This document shows, in pieces, positions 1 through 9,265 of a stretch of DNA of 64,000 nucleotides. The notes under the pieces were generated by a model. That model was not told where the DNA came from and ran no database searches. It saw only the letters and a list, made by a program, of their open reading frames with translations. Position 1 is the first letter of the stretch; every line of letters begins with the position of its first letter. The stretch covers positions 1 to 64,000 of the forward strand of contig JBMYTN010000003.1 in NCBI GenBank assembly GCA_049604415.1, written 5' to 3'. The DNA comes from JBMYTN01 sp049604415. Lineage in GTDB: Bacteria; Pseudomonadota; Alphaproteobacteria; Rhodospirillales; Rhodospirillaceae. The position numbers and the translations under genes are program-made.

Positions 1-8
1 CGGTCGGA

Positions 9-30
9 GACAGGAGCGAAGCGACCTGTC
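9..30. repeat. Small inverted repeat downstream of the first gene
   Basis: GACAGG and CCTGTC, six bases each, flank a ten-base spacer. The hairpin lies about 95 bases beyond the stop of the minus-strand gene that ends at 125 and has no T-tract, so it is not a convincing terminator. Nothing else is visible in bases 1-124. Confidence 0.3.
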
Positions 31-124
31 GTGAGACACAAAAAACTTAGTGCGAGGCCAAGCCGGAGGCGCCCGGCGAGGGCAGAAAATAAACAGCGAG
101 CCCGACCAAAGCCGCACAAACACT

Positions 125-1261
125 CTAAACGGACGTATCGAGGAACAGGGGATTGTTTGTGGTGTTCAGAAAGCCAGCGAAAATCGACCGATAGCTGACC
201 TGTTGCGCTGAAATGGCTTCCACATTACGGGCCAGGGCTTCGACTTGTTGTTGAAACTCCGTTTGCAAAGCGGTTTCGGCTTCCAACTGGTCGAACAAAT
301 TGTCGCGCTGATCGTCCCGAACCAAATCCAACTGCTCGTCTACTTGGCGATCATCAAGTTCAATGGTGGTGCGGTGTCGTTCCAACTGGGCTCGAGCAAA
401 AGTCAGCTCCGCATCAGCGGCGTTCAATTCCTCCAAAGCCGCCAGACGGTCGGCCTCGGTATCCAGATTGCCATGAAACCAGGACCCCATAATCTGCAGT
501 CCGCCTTGGCTCAAAGTTCCGGTAATGGTCTCTTCCGTGCCGCCATTGAGGATGGTGAAGGTGTATTTGCCATCGCCATCCGGGCCGGTGACATCGGTGA
601 TCCCGTTCAAGGTCGAGGTCACGGCCCCGGTGCTATCGGAGTCTTCCGGGATCTCACTGTTGTAGGAGGTATATTGTTCCAGGGTCGAGGCCTGCAGGTC
701 CGGAATCCAGATGGTGCCGTCATCGGCAGTGATGTTGAAATCCGACCCGGCATAAACCCCTTCCAACTCCACTTCTGTGGAGGTGAAGTCAGGTCGATAG
801 GTGATGGTGTTGGGTTCCCAGGTCAGTCGGTCTTGGACTCGACCAATTGGATTGAAAGCCTGACTGTAGATATCTGCGGCCAAATTGATTTCGCGTAATT
901 TTTCGTCATATTCGTCGCGATAAAACTCACTGGTGCTCTCCCGCTCGATATCCCCGAGCAGAGCCTTCATCTCGTTGATCTTGGTTTCGATCTCGTCGAG
1001 GGATTCCAGACCATTGTCGATGGCCACAGCAGCATTGTTGATCTGAGCTTTGACCTTGATAAACCGGTCTGTTTCCCGGTTCAGGGCGGCTTCCCGTTCC
1101 GCAGAAGACGCCCGCACATCTTCCTGCTTCTGCTGGAAATTGTTCAGCGCGTTGATCTGGGCTTGCTGCAGACCATTTGTCGCAAAGCTGCCAAGCGTCG
1201 CCCCCCCAGCCAAAGTGCTGAGTGGCGTGTTCGAAGAATCGACGGTCAAAGGTGTCAACAT
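125..1261 (-). CDS. Coiled-coil protein with flagellin-like layout, function unknown
   Basis: A 378-residue protein that I do not recognise. Residues about 30-135 and 270-345 are strongly helical, rich in Q, E, A and L with heptad-like spacing. They flank a central segment (about 145-265) rich in T, S, G, Y and D that looks like a beta domain. Helical ends around a variable beta core is the layout of flagellins and hook-associated proteins, but no diagnostic flagellin motif is visible and there is no signal peptide. The ATG start has GGAG nine bases upstream. The neighbours are TPR and glycosyltransferase genes, so a secreted surface or flagellar subunit modified by them is possible; this is inference from layout and context only. 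Confidence 0.7.
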   Translation of the reverse strand: MLTPLTVDSSNTPLSTLAGGATLGSFATNGLQQAQINALNNFQQKQEDVRASSAEREAALNRETDRFIKVKAQINNAAVAIDNGLESLDEIETKINEMKALLGDIERESTSEFYRDEYDEKLREINLAADIYSQAFNPIGRVQDRLTWEPNTITYRPDFTSTEVELEGVYAGSDFNITADDGTIWIPDLQASTLEQYTSYNSEIPEDSDSTGAVTSTLNGITDVTGPDGDGKYTFTILNGGTEETITGTLSQGGLQIMGSWFHGNLDTEADRLAALEELNAADAELTFARAQLERHRTTIELDDRQVDEQLDLVRDDQRDNLFDQLEAETALQTEFQQQVEALARNVEAISAQQVSYRSIFAGFLNTTNNPLFLDTSV

Positions 1262-1370
1262 GGACTTTGCTCCGAGCCTTCCTGCCGGTTCAAAATCAAA
1301 AGAAAACAGGGCGTTACCGCTTTGGTGTCATCAAGCCTTCTGGCTTTGTTGCCACCGGGTTTTCCCCAGT

Positions 1371-3314
1371 TCACCGATAACCATACTCTCCTTGAGTGAA
1401 AAAATCCATATTCCCCTCGGCATAGGCGGTCAAGGCCTCGGTCGCGGCGGCCAATGCCTCCTGCCAAGCCCCCCGGCAGGGCTGCCGACACAGCCAATGG
1501 CCGGGATACCAGATAGTCTTCTGACCGTGCAGACCCCAGCGATAATCCGGTGAAAAGGCCAACAGCAAAAACACCGGAAGGCCCATCGCCCCGGCTAAAT
1601 GGGTTACGGCGGTATCAACGCCCAACACCCCGTCCAGTCCAGACAAGATCTCAGCAGTGTCGCTCAAGTCGTGCACGTCAGACATGGGGTTGCGCCAATG
1701 GGCCGGGAGACCGGTGGTGGTAGCGGAGACTGGCCATTGGAGGGAAACCCATTCAATGGATTGTCCAGCCTTGGCCCTAAGCGTCGCGCATTTCTCCGTT
1801 TGAGCAATCAGGTCTTCCAGCGGACAGGTCCGCAAGTGATCCATCGGATTGTCAGCAGCCCCAGCCCAAACCAACCCAATGCGCAGCGGTGACCCTTCAG
1901 GTCTCGGCTCTTTAGAGCTGGATCCGCAGAGATAAGGGACCGGCCCTGGCAGGTCTTTGGGTTGCAACTTCAGGAGGTGAGGCAGAGAGAGGAGGGGCAG
2001 GTGACGATCATCCGCCTCAAGGAGGGTGCTGACCCCTGGATCGGTGCTGGCGACCATATGGTCAATGGCCGGAATGGTCCCAAGGACCGGGTGTAGCGTG
2101 GATGGTGCGATCAGCACCAAAGTGTTCGCGGTGGCTTGGGCTTTGGCTTTGGCAAGCAGGCGGCACACCATGATGCTGTCGCCCAGTCCCTGCTCGGCAT
2201 GCAGCACAAGGCGCCCGCCGGTGGGGAGGGCAGTTCCATCCCACAGCTGGTTGGGATCGTCGAGCAAAGCCCCATGGCTCTGGGGCATGGTCAGCCGGTG
2301 TTCATGGGCCGCCCAGCCTTGCCTATAGTCACCGTCCGCCAGAAGGGCCCAGGAATAGGCATACCATGCCTCAGATACCGCTGGCTCCAGGTCGATGGCT
2401 TGGCGATGTGCCGCAACCGCACCAGGCCCGTCCCCCAGTCCCAGGCGGCAGATTCCCAGATTGGTCCACAGATGGGCCCGTTCTGGGGCCGTTTTGCAGG
2501 CCTGTTCCAGCAGCGGCAACGCCTCTTCCAGACGGTCGCGCGCAATCAAAAACGCCGCCAGATTGTACCGCCAATCCGGGTCGTCCGGGTCCAAGGTGAT
2601 GGCGTGACGCAGGGCCTCCTCGGCCTCAGCGTCGGCGGTTTGCAGTTGATCCAGGCAAGCCCCCAGACCGGTCCAGGCGGTGGCGTCTGCGGGGCTTTCC
2701 TCAATGGCCCGACGATAGACCGGGATGGCCGCGCTCCAGTTCTGCAAAGCCTGATGGCATTGGGCCAAGTCACGCGACAATCCCGGCGGTGCGATCCCCG
2801 CCTGGGTCGCTTTTTCGTGGGCCTCCAGCAGACAATGCAGGGCGTCTCCGGGGCGGTTCTGGCGCCGCAGGATCCGGGCCAGGATACGATTGGGTCCGAT
2901 AGGATCAGGTAACAGCGCCTTAAGGGTCTTGGCCAGATGCTCCGCCTGATCCAGCAACCCGGCCTGCTCAAATGCCCATGTCAGATCAGCGGCGACGTCC
3001 AAATCCGTCGGGGCTTGTCGCAAGGCGATCCGAAGATGGTCTGTCGCGCCCTCCCAGCGCTCCAGGGCCATCAGGGCTTTGCCCAGCAAATGCCGGTGGC
3101 GATGTGGCTGGGAGCTTATATCGGGGTCTGAGGCACTGAGGAGGGTTAGGGCCGCTCCGCCGCGCCCGCTTTCCAGCAGATCTGCCGCGAGATCAAGATG
3201 CAGATCGGTGTCATTGGGCATCAAAGCAGAACCATTTTCGCGAAAAACAGGGGCATGAGGACGATTTAGCATGGTGTTGGCGCTGTCAACATGGCAAGTC
3301 CGTTTGGACCCCAT
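1371..3314 (-). CDS. TPR protein with C-terminal GT9-like glycosyltransferase domain
   Basis: About 647 residues. The N-terminal half is a run of tetratricopeptide repeats (A-W-x-x-L-G and L-x-P-x-x-P-x-x patterns). The C-terminal half resembles the GT-B fold domain of the heptosyltransferase (GT9) type found in many alphaproteobacterial TPR proteins: HAEQGLGDS near residue 371 and GVDTAVTHLAGAMGLPV near 565, followed by a W-Y-P-G motif. Such proteins are thought to transfer sugars to proteins or polysaccharides; the substrate is unknown. An upstream GTG at 3371 would overlap the divergent gene. The ATG at 3314 has AAGGCGG four bases upstream and is preferred, but ATGs at 3272 and 3221 are also possible. 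Confidence 0.8.
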   Translation of the reverse strand: MGSKRTCHVDSANTMLNRPHAPVFRENGSALMPNDTDLHLDLAADLLESGRGGAALTLLSASDPDISSQPHRHRHLLGKALMALERWEGATDHLRIALRQAPTDLDVAADLTWAFEQAGLLDQAEHLAKTLKALLPDPIGPNRILARILRRQNRPGDALHCLLEAHEKATQAGIAPPGLSRDLAQCHQALQNWSAAIPVYRRAIEESPADATAWTGLGACLDQLQTADAEAEEALRHAITLDPDDPDWRYNLAAFLIARDRLEEALPLLEQACKTAPERAHLWTNLGICRLGLGDGPGAVAAHRQAIDLEPAVSEAWYAYSWALLADGDYRQGWAAHEHRLTMPQSHGALLDDPNQLWDGTALPTGGRLVLHAEQGLGDSIMVCRLLAKAKAQATANTLVLIAPSTLHPVLGTIPAIDHMVASTDPGVSTLLEADDRHLPLLSLPHLLKLQPKDLPGPVPYLCGSSSKEPRPEGSPLRIGLVWAGAADNPMDHLRTCPLEDLIAQTEKCATLRAKAGQSIEWVSLQWPVSATTTGLPAHWRNPMSDVHDLSDTAEILSGLDGVLGVDTAVTHLAGAMGLPVFLLLAFSPDYRWGLHGQKTIWYPGHWLCRQPCRGAWQEALAAATEALTAYAEGNMDFFTQGEYGYR

Positions 3315-3339
3315 TGCACCGCCTTGCTGAACATTTTGG

Positions 3340-5013
3340 ATGGATTTGGTGACCGAGGACGCAGACAACACAGTCTTGGATTTGTTGCTGGACCGCGCCC
3401 GCCAAGCCTGGATGCGAGGGGATTTGGCAAAAACCGATGTGCTGGTCGATCAACTGTTAAGCTTGGCCCCAGAGGGGGCGTTTCAGGCAGCTGCGGCACT
3501 GGCGCTAAGGGGCGGCGTGGCGGAACGGCGGGGCGACCCGGCTTTGGCGATCCGGTGTTTTCGGCAGGCTTTGGCATGGAAAGGCGACGAACCGGATTGG
3601 TATGCCGGGTTGGGGTTGGCCCTGCGCGCGCTTGGGCAACAAGATGCGGCGCAGGCAGCCTGGACCACGGCCCTGGCGATTGATCCCAATCATGGCGACG
3701 CCCTGTTTCACATGGCCTTGATGGCCGCAGAAACCGGGCGGGAAGATGTCGCCGAACGCTGGTATCATGAAACCATCCAGGCCCAATCCAATCGGGTTGC
3801 GCCCCGGTTTAACCTGGGCAATCTGCTGGCCCGCCAGGGTCGGCTGGACGATGCGGCAGCGTGGTTGGGAACGGCGGTACCGCGCGCAAAGGGGGCTGAG
3901 CGGGCCAAGATCATGACCAATCTGGGCGTCGTGCAACGCCGACAAGGTCATTTGGAACTGGCCGAGATGAGCCAGCGCGCCGCCCTGGTGTTGGACCCCG
4001 ACAATGCCGAGGCACAGTTTAATCTGGCCGCTGTTTTGCTGGCCAAAGGCGATTATGGGGAAGGCTTCCAGGCGTGGCGCGCGCGCCTGACCCAACCGGG
4101 ATGGCTGCGCTCAAAGCCGCGACCGGATCTGCCGGAATGGCAGGGGGACCCTTTGCCGCCCGGTAGCAAAGTTCTGGTTTTGGCTGAACAGGGCGCGGGC
4201 GACATGATCCAGATGCTGCGCTTCCTGCCGATTTTGTCGGACCAAGGCGTGCTGCCGGTGATTGAGGTGCCGCCCGGGATGGAGCGTCTTTTGGCCGCCC
4301 AATTTGAAGATCCAAATGGTTGGTCGGGCTCCATGGTGCCCTATGGTGCCCTGGCAGATCAAAGCGATGGAACCCGAGAGGTCCAAGCATGGGTGGAGGC
4401 GTTTGATCTGCCCGCCGTTTTCACCATCACCACGCCGCAGGACGTCTCTGAGCGTTTTGCCCCACAGCGTTACCTCCGGACCCCAGCGGGGGTGCAAAGC
4501 ACGGTTTCAGAGTTGCTGGGCGCTGAGCCCACGGCGCGGACCTATCGCATCGGGCTCTGCTGGTCAGGCAACCCGACGTTTGCCGAAAACCATATTCGCG
4601 CCATGCCAGCCAATGCCCTGGAACCCCTCCTGCGCGCTTTGCCTGCTGATCAAGTGCATTGGGGATCGCTGCAAATGGGTGCACCTGCCGCGCAATTGGC
4701 GGTTCTGACTGATCAGGCTGCCATAGAAATTGCCGACTGGGCCCCTGGATTATCTGACTGGGCGGTCACTGCTGCGGTGCTGGAGCGCTGTGATTTGATC
4801 GTCACGACGGATACTGGCTTGGCCCATCTGGCCGGAGCCCTTGGTCGCCCAACAGCCCTTTTGTTGGCCGCCCATTGCGACTGGCGCTGGGGCCAGACCG
4901 GGGAAACGACCTGCTGGTATCCGTCCTTGCGTCTGTTCCGCCAGCGCCATTTGGCGCAGTGGACCGACCCCGTTTCGGCCCTGGTTGACGCCCTGCCGGA
5001 TTTGTTGGCCTAA
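3340..5013 (+). CDS. TPR protein with C-terminal GT9-like domain
   Basis: A 557-residue protein with the same architecture as its divergent neighbour. TPR units occupy roughly residues 10-250. A GT-B-like domain follows, with LAEQGAGDMIQ near residue 280 and TTDTGLAHLAGALGRP near 489, then a C-terminal W-Y-P-S-L-R-L-F-R-Q signature. The two genes start almost back to back (3314 and 3340), so they share a very short promoter region or one start lies further in (a GTG exists at 3350). No clear ribosome binding site precedes 3340. The pair looks like an old duplication with divergent orientation. A role in glycosylating surface or flagellar proteins is inferred from the domain and the nearby glycosyltransferases. 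Confidence 0.8.
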   Translation: MDLVTEDADNTVLDLLLDRARQAWMRGDLAKTDVLVDQLLSLAPEGAFQAAAALALRGGVAERRGDPALAIRCFRQALAWKGDEPDWYAGLGLALRALGQQDAAQAAWTTALAIDPNHGDALFHMALMAAETGREDVAERWYHETIQAQSNRVAPRFNLGNLLARQGRLDDAAAWLGTAVPRAKGAERAKIMTNLGVVQRRQGHLELAEMSQRAALVLDPDNAEAQFNLAAVLLAKGDYGEGFQAWRARLTQPGWLRSKPRPDLPEWQGDPLPPGSKVLVLAEQGAGDMIQMLRFLPILSDQGVLPVIEVPPGMERLLAAQFEDPNGWSGSMVPYGALADQSDGTREVQAWVEAFDLPAVFTITTPQDVSERFAPQRYLRTPAGVQSTVSELLGAEPTARTYRIGLCWSGNPTFAENHIRAMPANALEPLLRALPADQVHWGSLQMGAPAAQLAVLTDQAAIEIADWAPGLSDWAVTAAVLERCDLIVTTDTGLAHLAGALGRPTALLLAAHCDWRWGQTGETTCWYPSLRLFRQRHLAQWTDPVSALVDALPDLLA

Positions 5014-5021
5014 GCCACGGG

Positions 5022-5645
5022 TTAAGGGCTTTCCTCCAGGATTTGCGGTGGGGGGTCATCAGAGCACATGGCGTGATATTCCCGGCGCAGCAAAGACATG
5101 ATCACCAAGGATCGATAGCTGTCTTCGCGCTTGATCACGTCCCGCAATACGCCTTCTTCAACGAATCCCAGCGCCCGATACAAATGGCGGGCCCGGGCAT
5201 TGTCGGTGAATACATCCAGCCAAAGCCGATTGGCCTCCAGAGCGGTGAAGGCATGGGTCATCACGGCGCCCAACATGACCCGCCCCATCCCGATTCCGGG
5301 ATGGCGTGCCACCAAACGCACCAGCTCGATTGCCTGATGGGGGGAGGTCAATCCCGCTAAGATTGCATATCCCATAGGTTGTTCCATGCTGTCTTGGAAC
5401 AGGATGTACTGGTGGGTGCTTCCGGCCATGGCATCGAGATGCTGTTGGCGGGGCCAGGGTATCAAATTGCAGTTGAACTCGGGTCGCGACTCTTGACGCA
5501 AAATGAATGGTAGATCTGTCAACCGTCCGGGACGGCCCGACAAAGGCCAGTGGATGTCCTGGGTGGTAGAAGTTGCGTTTGGCTCTTCAGGCATTACGGG
5601 AGTCGTTGGTGCCGAGTCCGCATTTGCATCGGGCGCGTGAGACAT
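5022..5645 (-). CDS. GNAT-family N-acetyltransferase (RimJ/RimL-like)
   Basis: A 207-residue protein. After a loose 35-residue N-terminus, residues about 40-190 form a GNAT domain. The acetyl-CoA loop is visible as RLVARHPGIGMGRVML (motif A), followed by the late motif NARARHLYRALGFVEEGVLRD that is typical of RimJ/RimL and sugar N-acetyltransferases. It would transfer an acetyl group from acetyl-CoA to an amine. Its position, convergent with a TPR-glycosyltransferase and next to a DegT-fold gene, makes an amino-sugar or glycan acetyltransferase attractive, but the family also acetylates proteins and small molecules. The tail beyond about residue 190 is proline-rich. Confidence 0.8.
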   Translation of the reverse strand: MSHAPDANADSAPTTPVMPEEPNATSTTQDIHWPLSGRPGRLTDLPFILRQESRPEFNCNLIPWPRQQHLDAMAGSTHQYILFQDSMEQPMGYAILAGLTSPHQAIELVRLVARHPGIGMGRVMLGAVMTHAFTALEANRLWLDVFTDNARARHLYRALGFVEEGVLRDVIKREDSYRSLVIMSLLRREYHAMCSDDPPPQILEESP

Positions 5646-5773
5646 TGAAAGTTCTACGATTAGTGATTGAAAGGAAATAGTTTTTTACTTGACCAAGCCC
5701 CAGGGAAACACTGGAAAATAGCCGGGATCAGCCAATTTTACGCTGCAAATGGGTCAAACGAAAAGGGATGTTT

Positions 5774-6976
5774 ATGGTGGGTCGACAGGCGATTGGGCTT
5801 TTTGATGGAAATGCTGCCTATGTGGGTGTCGACCGGGAAATTGCTCGCTTTGCACAGGACTCTGATCGTGTGACGGGTAAGGCTGCGGCGGCATTCGAAA
5901 AACGTTTCACGCAATGGTGTTCTGCAGACCAGGGATTGATGGTGTCCTCTGGGGTTCAAGCCGCAGAAGTTGCATTGGCGATTGCGGGCGTCCGCTCTGG
6001 ATCTAAAGTTGTGGTCCCGGCCCTCTGTTCCGAAGCCATGGCCCGGGCCCTTTTGCGCAGCGGCGCAGACTTGACCGTCATTGACGTTGATCCCGAAACT
6101 CTGACCATGGATCCCGCTGCGGTTAAGGCGGCTTTTGCCGATAAGGAACTGCGCAAATTCGGTGGTCCTCAGGCCATTATTGTCAGCCATTTATTTGGCC
6201 ATCCGGCCCATGTCGAGCGGATCCGCGAGGCGGTGGACAACCGTCTGGTGACGGTGATCGAGGATTGTGATGGAGCCCAAGGGGCGCTGATGTCCGGGCG
6301 CCGAATTGGCGGATTGGGGGATCTGGCGGCGTTTAGCTTCTCCCAGACCTCCGCCTTGCCGGTTCCGGGCTCTGCAGGGCTGGTTCTGGCTTCAAACAAT
6401 GATAAGGCCGAAGCGCTGAGCCATTTGTCGATGGTGTTGCAGCATCAAGCCGGTCAGGTCGAGGCCTCAGGCCTGAGCAAAAAATCTGCGGATCGGGTTT
6501 GGAAAGACATGCGCGAAACCGGAGTCTGGCCGGATCCAGTTGAGGATCTGATTGCATCCGTGGCCATCGGGCGTTTGGAAGCGGTAGATGGCAGCAATCT
6601 GCGCCGCCAGCGTCTGGCTGGAACCTATGAGAAGATCTGTAGACAACTCGGGATCATTGGTCCGGCAGAACGGACCTGGGCGATGCATGCGTTCCAGGCC
6701 TATGTGTGCCGTTTGCCCGAGGACCAGAAGGATCAGCGCGATATCCTGATGGACGGGCTTTTGGACCAGGGGATCGGAACGACCGCTTTGCCTTGCGCGG
6801 CCCCCTTGGATCACCCGGCGCTGAAAGATCAAATCGCCAGCGGCACCGATGGCTGTCCCAATGCCAAAATGGCTGCAAACGAGATGTTCACCATTCCCAT
6901 GTATCCTTCCCTTCAGAGCGATCACATCAACCGGATCTTCGAGGCTCTGAAGCGTGGCATTGCCGGATCACCCTGA
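5774..6976 (+). CDS. DegT/DnrJ/EryC1-fold protein lacking the PLP lysine
   Basis: About 400 residues with the fold signature of sugar aminotransferases: SSGVQAAEVAL (cofactor phosphate loop), VIEDCDGAQGA with the pyridine-binding Asp164, then GDLAAFSF. In active members the next residues carry the lysine that forms the internal aldimine; here the segment reads FSFSQTSALPVPGSAG, so Ser193 takes the lysine position. The protein is therefore unlikely to be a normal aminotransferase. Relatives with a replaced lysine, such as the dehydratase ColD with His, use the fold differently, so it may be a dehydratase, a binding protein or a dead paralogue. The start at 5774 is preferred to the ATG at 5768, because AAAAGGG then sits at a workable distance. 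The 3' end overlaps the next gene by 23 bases. Confidence 0.75.
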   Translation: MVGRQAIGLFDGNAAYVGVDREIARFAQDSDRVTGKAAAAFEKRFTQWCSADQGLMVSSGVQAAEVALAIAGVRSGSKVVVPALCSEAMARALLRSGADLTVIDVDPETLTMDPAAVKAAFADKELRKFGGPQAIIVSHLFGHPAHVERIREAVDNRLVTVIEDCDGAQGALMSGRRIGGLGDLAAFSFSQTSALPVPGSAGLVLASNNDKAEALSHLSMVLQHQAGQVEASGLSKKSADRVWKDMRETGVWPDPVEDLIASVAIGRLEAVDGSNLRRQRLAGTYEKICRQLGIIGPAERTWAMHAFQAYVCRLPEDQKDQRDILMDGLLDQGIGTTALPCAAPLDHPALKDQIASGTDGCPNAKMAANEMFTIPMYPSLQSDHINRIFEALKRGIAGSP

Positions 6977-9254
6977 TACCGAAAACCCCACCACTATCTC
7001 TTGGGCTGCCGCGTGGGAAACCACGCAGCCGGTGATTTTTGTGTTGGCCCCCCGGGCGGTGTATCGCCCGGTGATGGTCAGTCCCAAAGAACTGGTTTGT
7101 GGACCGGATATCCAGGACAGCGATCATCCCGATGGCCGCCCGGCGACCCGTCGCTGTCCCCAAGGGCTGTTTGATGCAGCGGCCTTTTTGCGCCAGGTGG
7201 CCCCGGATTTTGCCGCCGATCTGGTCATGGTAAAGGCGGACGGCTCCCGCCGCTTGCTGCCCAGCAATCTGGCTGCTGTGGCCCCGCGCAGGGTGCTGAT
7301 GGTCGGAGACACCCACCATTACCGCACACCGCTCCAGGTGATGCTGGAGTATGCGGCTCAAGAGCCGATTGACTGCATCTTCACCGACCATGATCGCCAC
7401 CATTTGCATTATTTCCACGAGGCGGGATTTCCCTCGGTGCATTGGCTGCCGCTGTTCAATGTCAATCTCTACCCCGATCTGCACGGACCCGATCCCAAAG
7501 CGCCCCGTAGCCAGGAGGTTGCGGTGATCGGTGCCCTCGGCGCGATCCATGCGCGGCGGCGCCATTTGATCCATCAATTGCGTGGCGCTGGCCTGGCGGT
7601 TCGGGCGGGCTCCATGCCGCAAAAGGAGGCCGCTGAGGTCCAGGCCCATGCGGCTTTGGCGGTCAACCAATCCCTGAATGGGGATCTGAATTTGCGCTGC
7701 GGGGAAGTCATGGCCCATGGTGGCTTATTGGCCTCCGACCGGCTGGCCCCAGAAAGCGGGCTGCATCTGCTGTTCGAAGAGAACAAACATCTGGTGTGCT
7801 ATGAAACTGCTGCCGAGTTGGTCGCCACGGCTGAGTTTCTGATCAACCATCCGGGACCGGCGGCCAGCTTGGCCCAGGCCGGCGCGGCGCGGGCGCGGTT
7901 TTTGTTTGATCCGGTCCGGATGGGACAGATCCTCTTCCAGTTGGTGGAAACCGGCACACAGGATATTGAGCCGCTCTACCATATGCGCCACGACCAGCGT
8001 TGGGTTCCCGGGCGCAGCTTGGCTTTTCAGGCCCGGATGGCGGTGTTTGAGGTCCTGCAGCAGGTCCATCAACGCTGTGGCCGGTTATGGGTGCGCTTGC
8101 CCGACGGTGCCCAGAGCGACCTCTTGGCCGAGGATCTGCAGGACCTGCCGCGGTTGCGGATTGTGGATCCTGTTGACCCACCAGAACCGGAGCCCAGAAC
8201 CGGCTCCTGCCAAGCTCAGCAGCGGTTTGTCGCGGTGCTCGACCCGCAGCGGGAAGGCTCTGGGGAGGACGGCCTGGCGGACGTCCTGGCCGTCCAGCGC
8301 TGGGATGCGGTGGTGCTCTATGTCCCTGATGAGTCCGCTGACGCCCGTTATGCCCAGCGCAATCGGATCGGCCACTTGTTGGCGATGGCAGGCTATGGTC
8401 CCGATACCGCCGATCCGCGCCTCTATCGCCTCAAAGACCCCATCGCCCGGATCCGTTGGTTGGTTTCCCAAGATCCGGGCTGGCTGGAAATGATTGCTTT
8501 GCAGGATCTTGCCATTGGCCTGGATCCTGCCTGCGCGGTCGCTTTGGCCGAAATGTTGGATCAGGCCGGGTTATCGGATCTGGCCCTGTCGGCCCTACTG
8601 GCAGCGGTGAAGCAGGATCGCGCTCAAGCGGAGGCACTCCAAGGCTTGGCCGAAGCCCTGGGGGCGGAGGATCCGCAAGGGGTCCTGTTCATGGAAGATC
8701 TGGCCCGAGCCTCCAACTTGTCCGATCCCAACGGGTCCGGCTCGGAGTTCGACGATTGGCGTTGGTCTTTGCCGCCGGACCTCTCGGCATTGCGGGTGCT
8801 GATCCCCATGCCTGACCCCGATGATCCCGCTTTGTTGGTGATGCTGGAGGCCATTCGGATGCTGTTTGATCAAGGTCAGGCGGTGTCGGCAACCTTTTGG
8901 CTTCCGGAGGGCACGGACCTTGGAGCCCTGCATCAAAGGCTGATGGAGCGCGACATGCTGAGCATGATCGACATGGCCTGCTTGGGCTGGCGCGGCGGGA
9001 CTGCTTTGTCGGCCCGGCATAATGTCTTGCTGATGGCCAGCCCCTCTTTGTTTGGCGGCGGCAGCGTGGCCGACTTGGCCCCGCTTTGTGCACAAGCGCG
9101 CCTTGCCCCGCTGCCTTGTGCCGCGCTTGAGTGGCCGGACTGGCCAGCCCCTCTTGCCTGGCAGGCTGGGGATGCTTTTGGTTTGGCCTCCCGGCTGGAA
9201 CAATTGCTGGAGCATACCGATCTCTGGCGGGGCCTCTGCCAGCAAAGCCGCTGA
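6954..9254 (+). CDS. Large CgeB-like glycosyltransferase
   Basis: A 766-residue protein. The N-terminal 340 residues resemble the CgeB / glycosyl transferase family 1 group: a DTHHYRTPLQ segment, an HWLPLFNV motif, then LRCGEVMAHGGLLASDRLAPESGLHLLFEENKH, where the conserved E and the GG/P pattern of GT-B nucleotide-sugar binding are seen, and a FLFDPVRMG ending. The middle (about 520-575) looks TPR-like, and the C-terminal 180 residues resemble the tail of another glycosyltransferase domain (LASRLEQLLEHTDLW). The gene begins inside the DegT-like gene and ends just before the next glycosyltransferase, so the three are probably one transcript. The substrate is unknown; protein or polysaccharide glycosylation is inferred. 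Confidence 0.75.
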   Translation: MALPDHPDTENPTTISWAAAWETTQPVIFVLAPRAVYRPVMVSPKELVCGPDIQDSDHPDGRPATRRCPQGLFDAAAFLRQVAPDFAADLVMVKADGSRRLLPSNLAAVAPRRVLMVGDTHHYRTPLQVMLEYAAQEPIDCIFTDHDRHHLHYFHEAGFPSVHWLPLFNVNLYPDLHGPDPKAPRSQEVAVIGALGAIHARRRHLIHQLRGAGLAVRAGSMPQKEAAEVQAHAALAVNQSLNGDLNLRCGEVMAHGGLLASDRLAPESGLHLLFEENKHLVCYETAAELVATAEFLINHPGPAASLAQAGAARARFLFDPVRMGQILFQLVETGTQDIEPLYHMRHDQRWVPGRSLAFQARMAVFEVLQQVHQRCGRLWVRLPDGAQSDLLAEDLQDLPRLRIVDPVDPPEPEPRTGSCQAQQRFVAVLDPQREGSGEDGLADVLAVQRWDAVVLYVPDESADARYAQRNRIGHLLAMAGYGPDTADPRLYRLKDPIARIRWLVSQDPGWLEMIALQDLAIGLDPACAVALAEMLDQAGLSDLALSALLAAVKQDRAQAEALQGLAEALGAEDPQGVLFMEDLARASNLSDPNGSGSEFDDWRWSLPPDLSALRVLIPMPDPDDPALLVMLEAIRMLFDQGQAVSATFWLPEGTDLGALHQRLMERDMLSMIDMACLGWRGGTALSARHNVLLMASPSLFGGGSVADLAPLCAQARLAPLPCAALEWPDWPAPLAWQAGDAFGLASRLEQLLEHTDLWRGLCQQSR

Positions 9255-9265
9255 GGGAATGTGTG

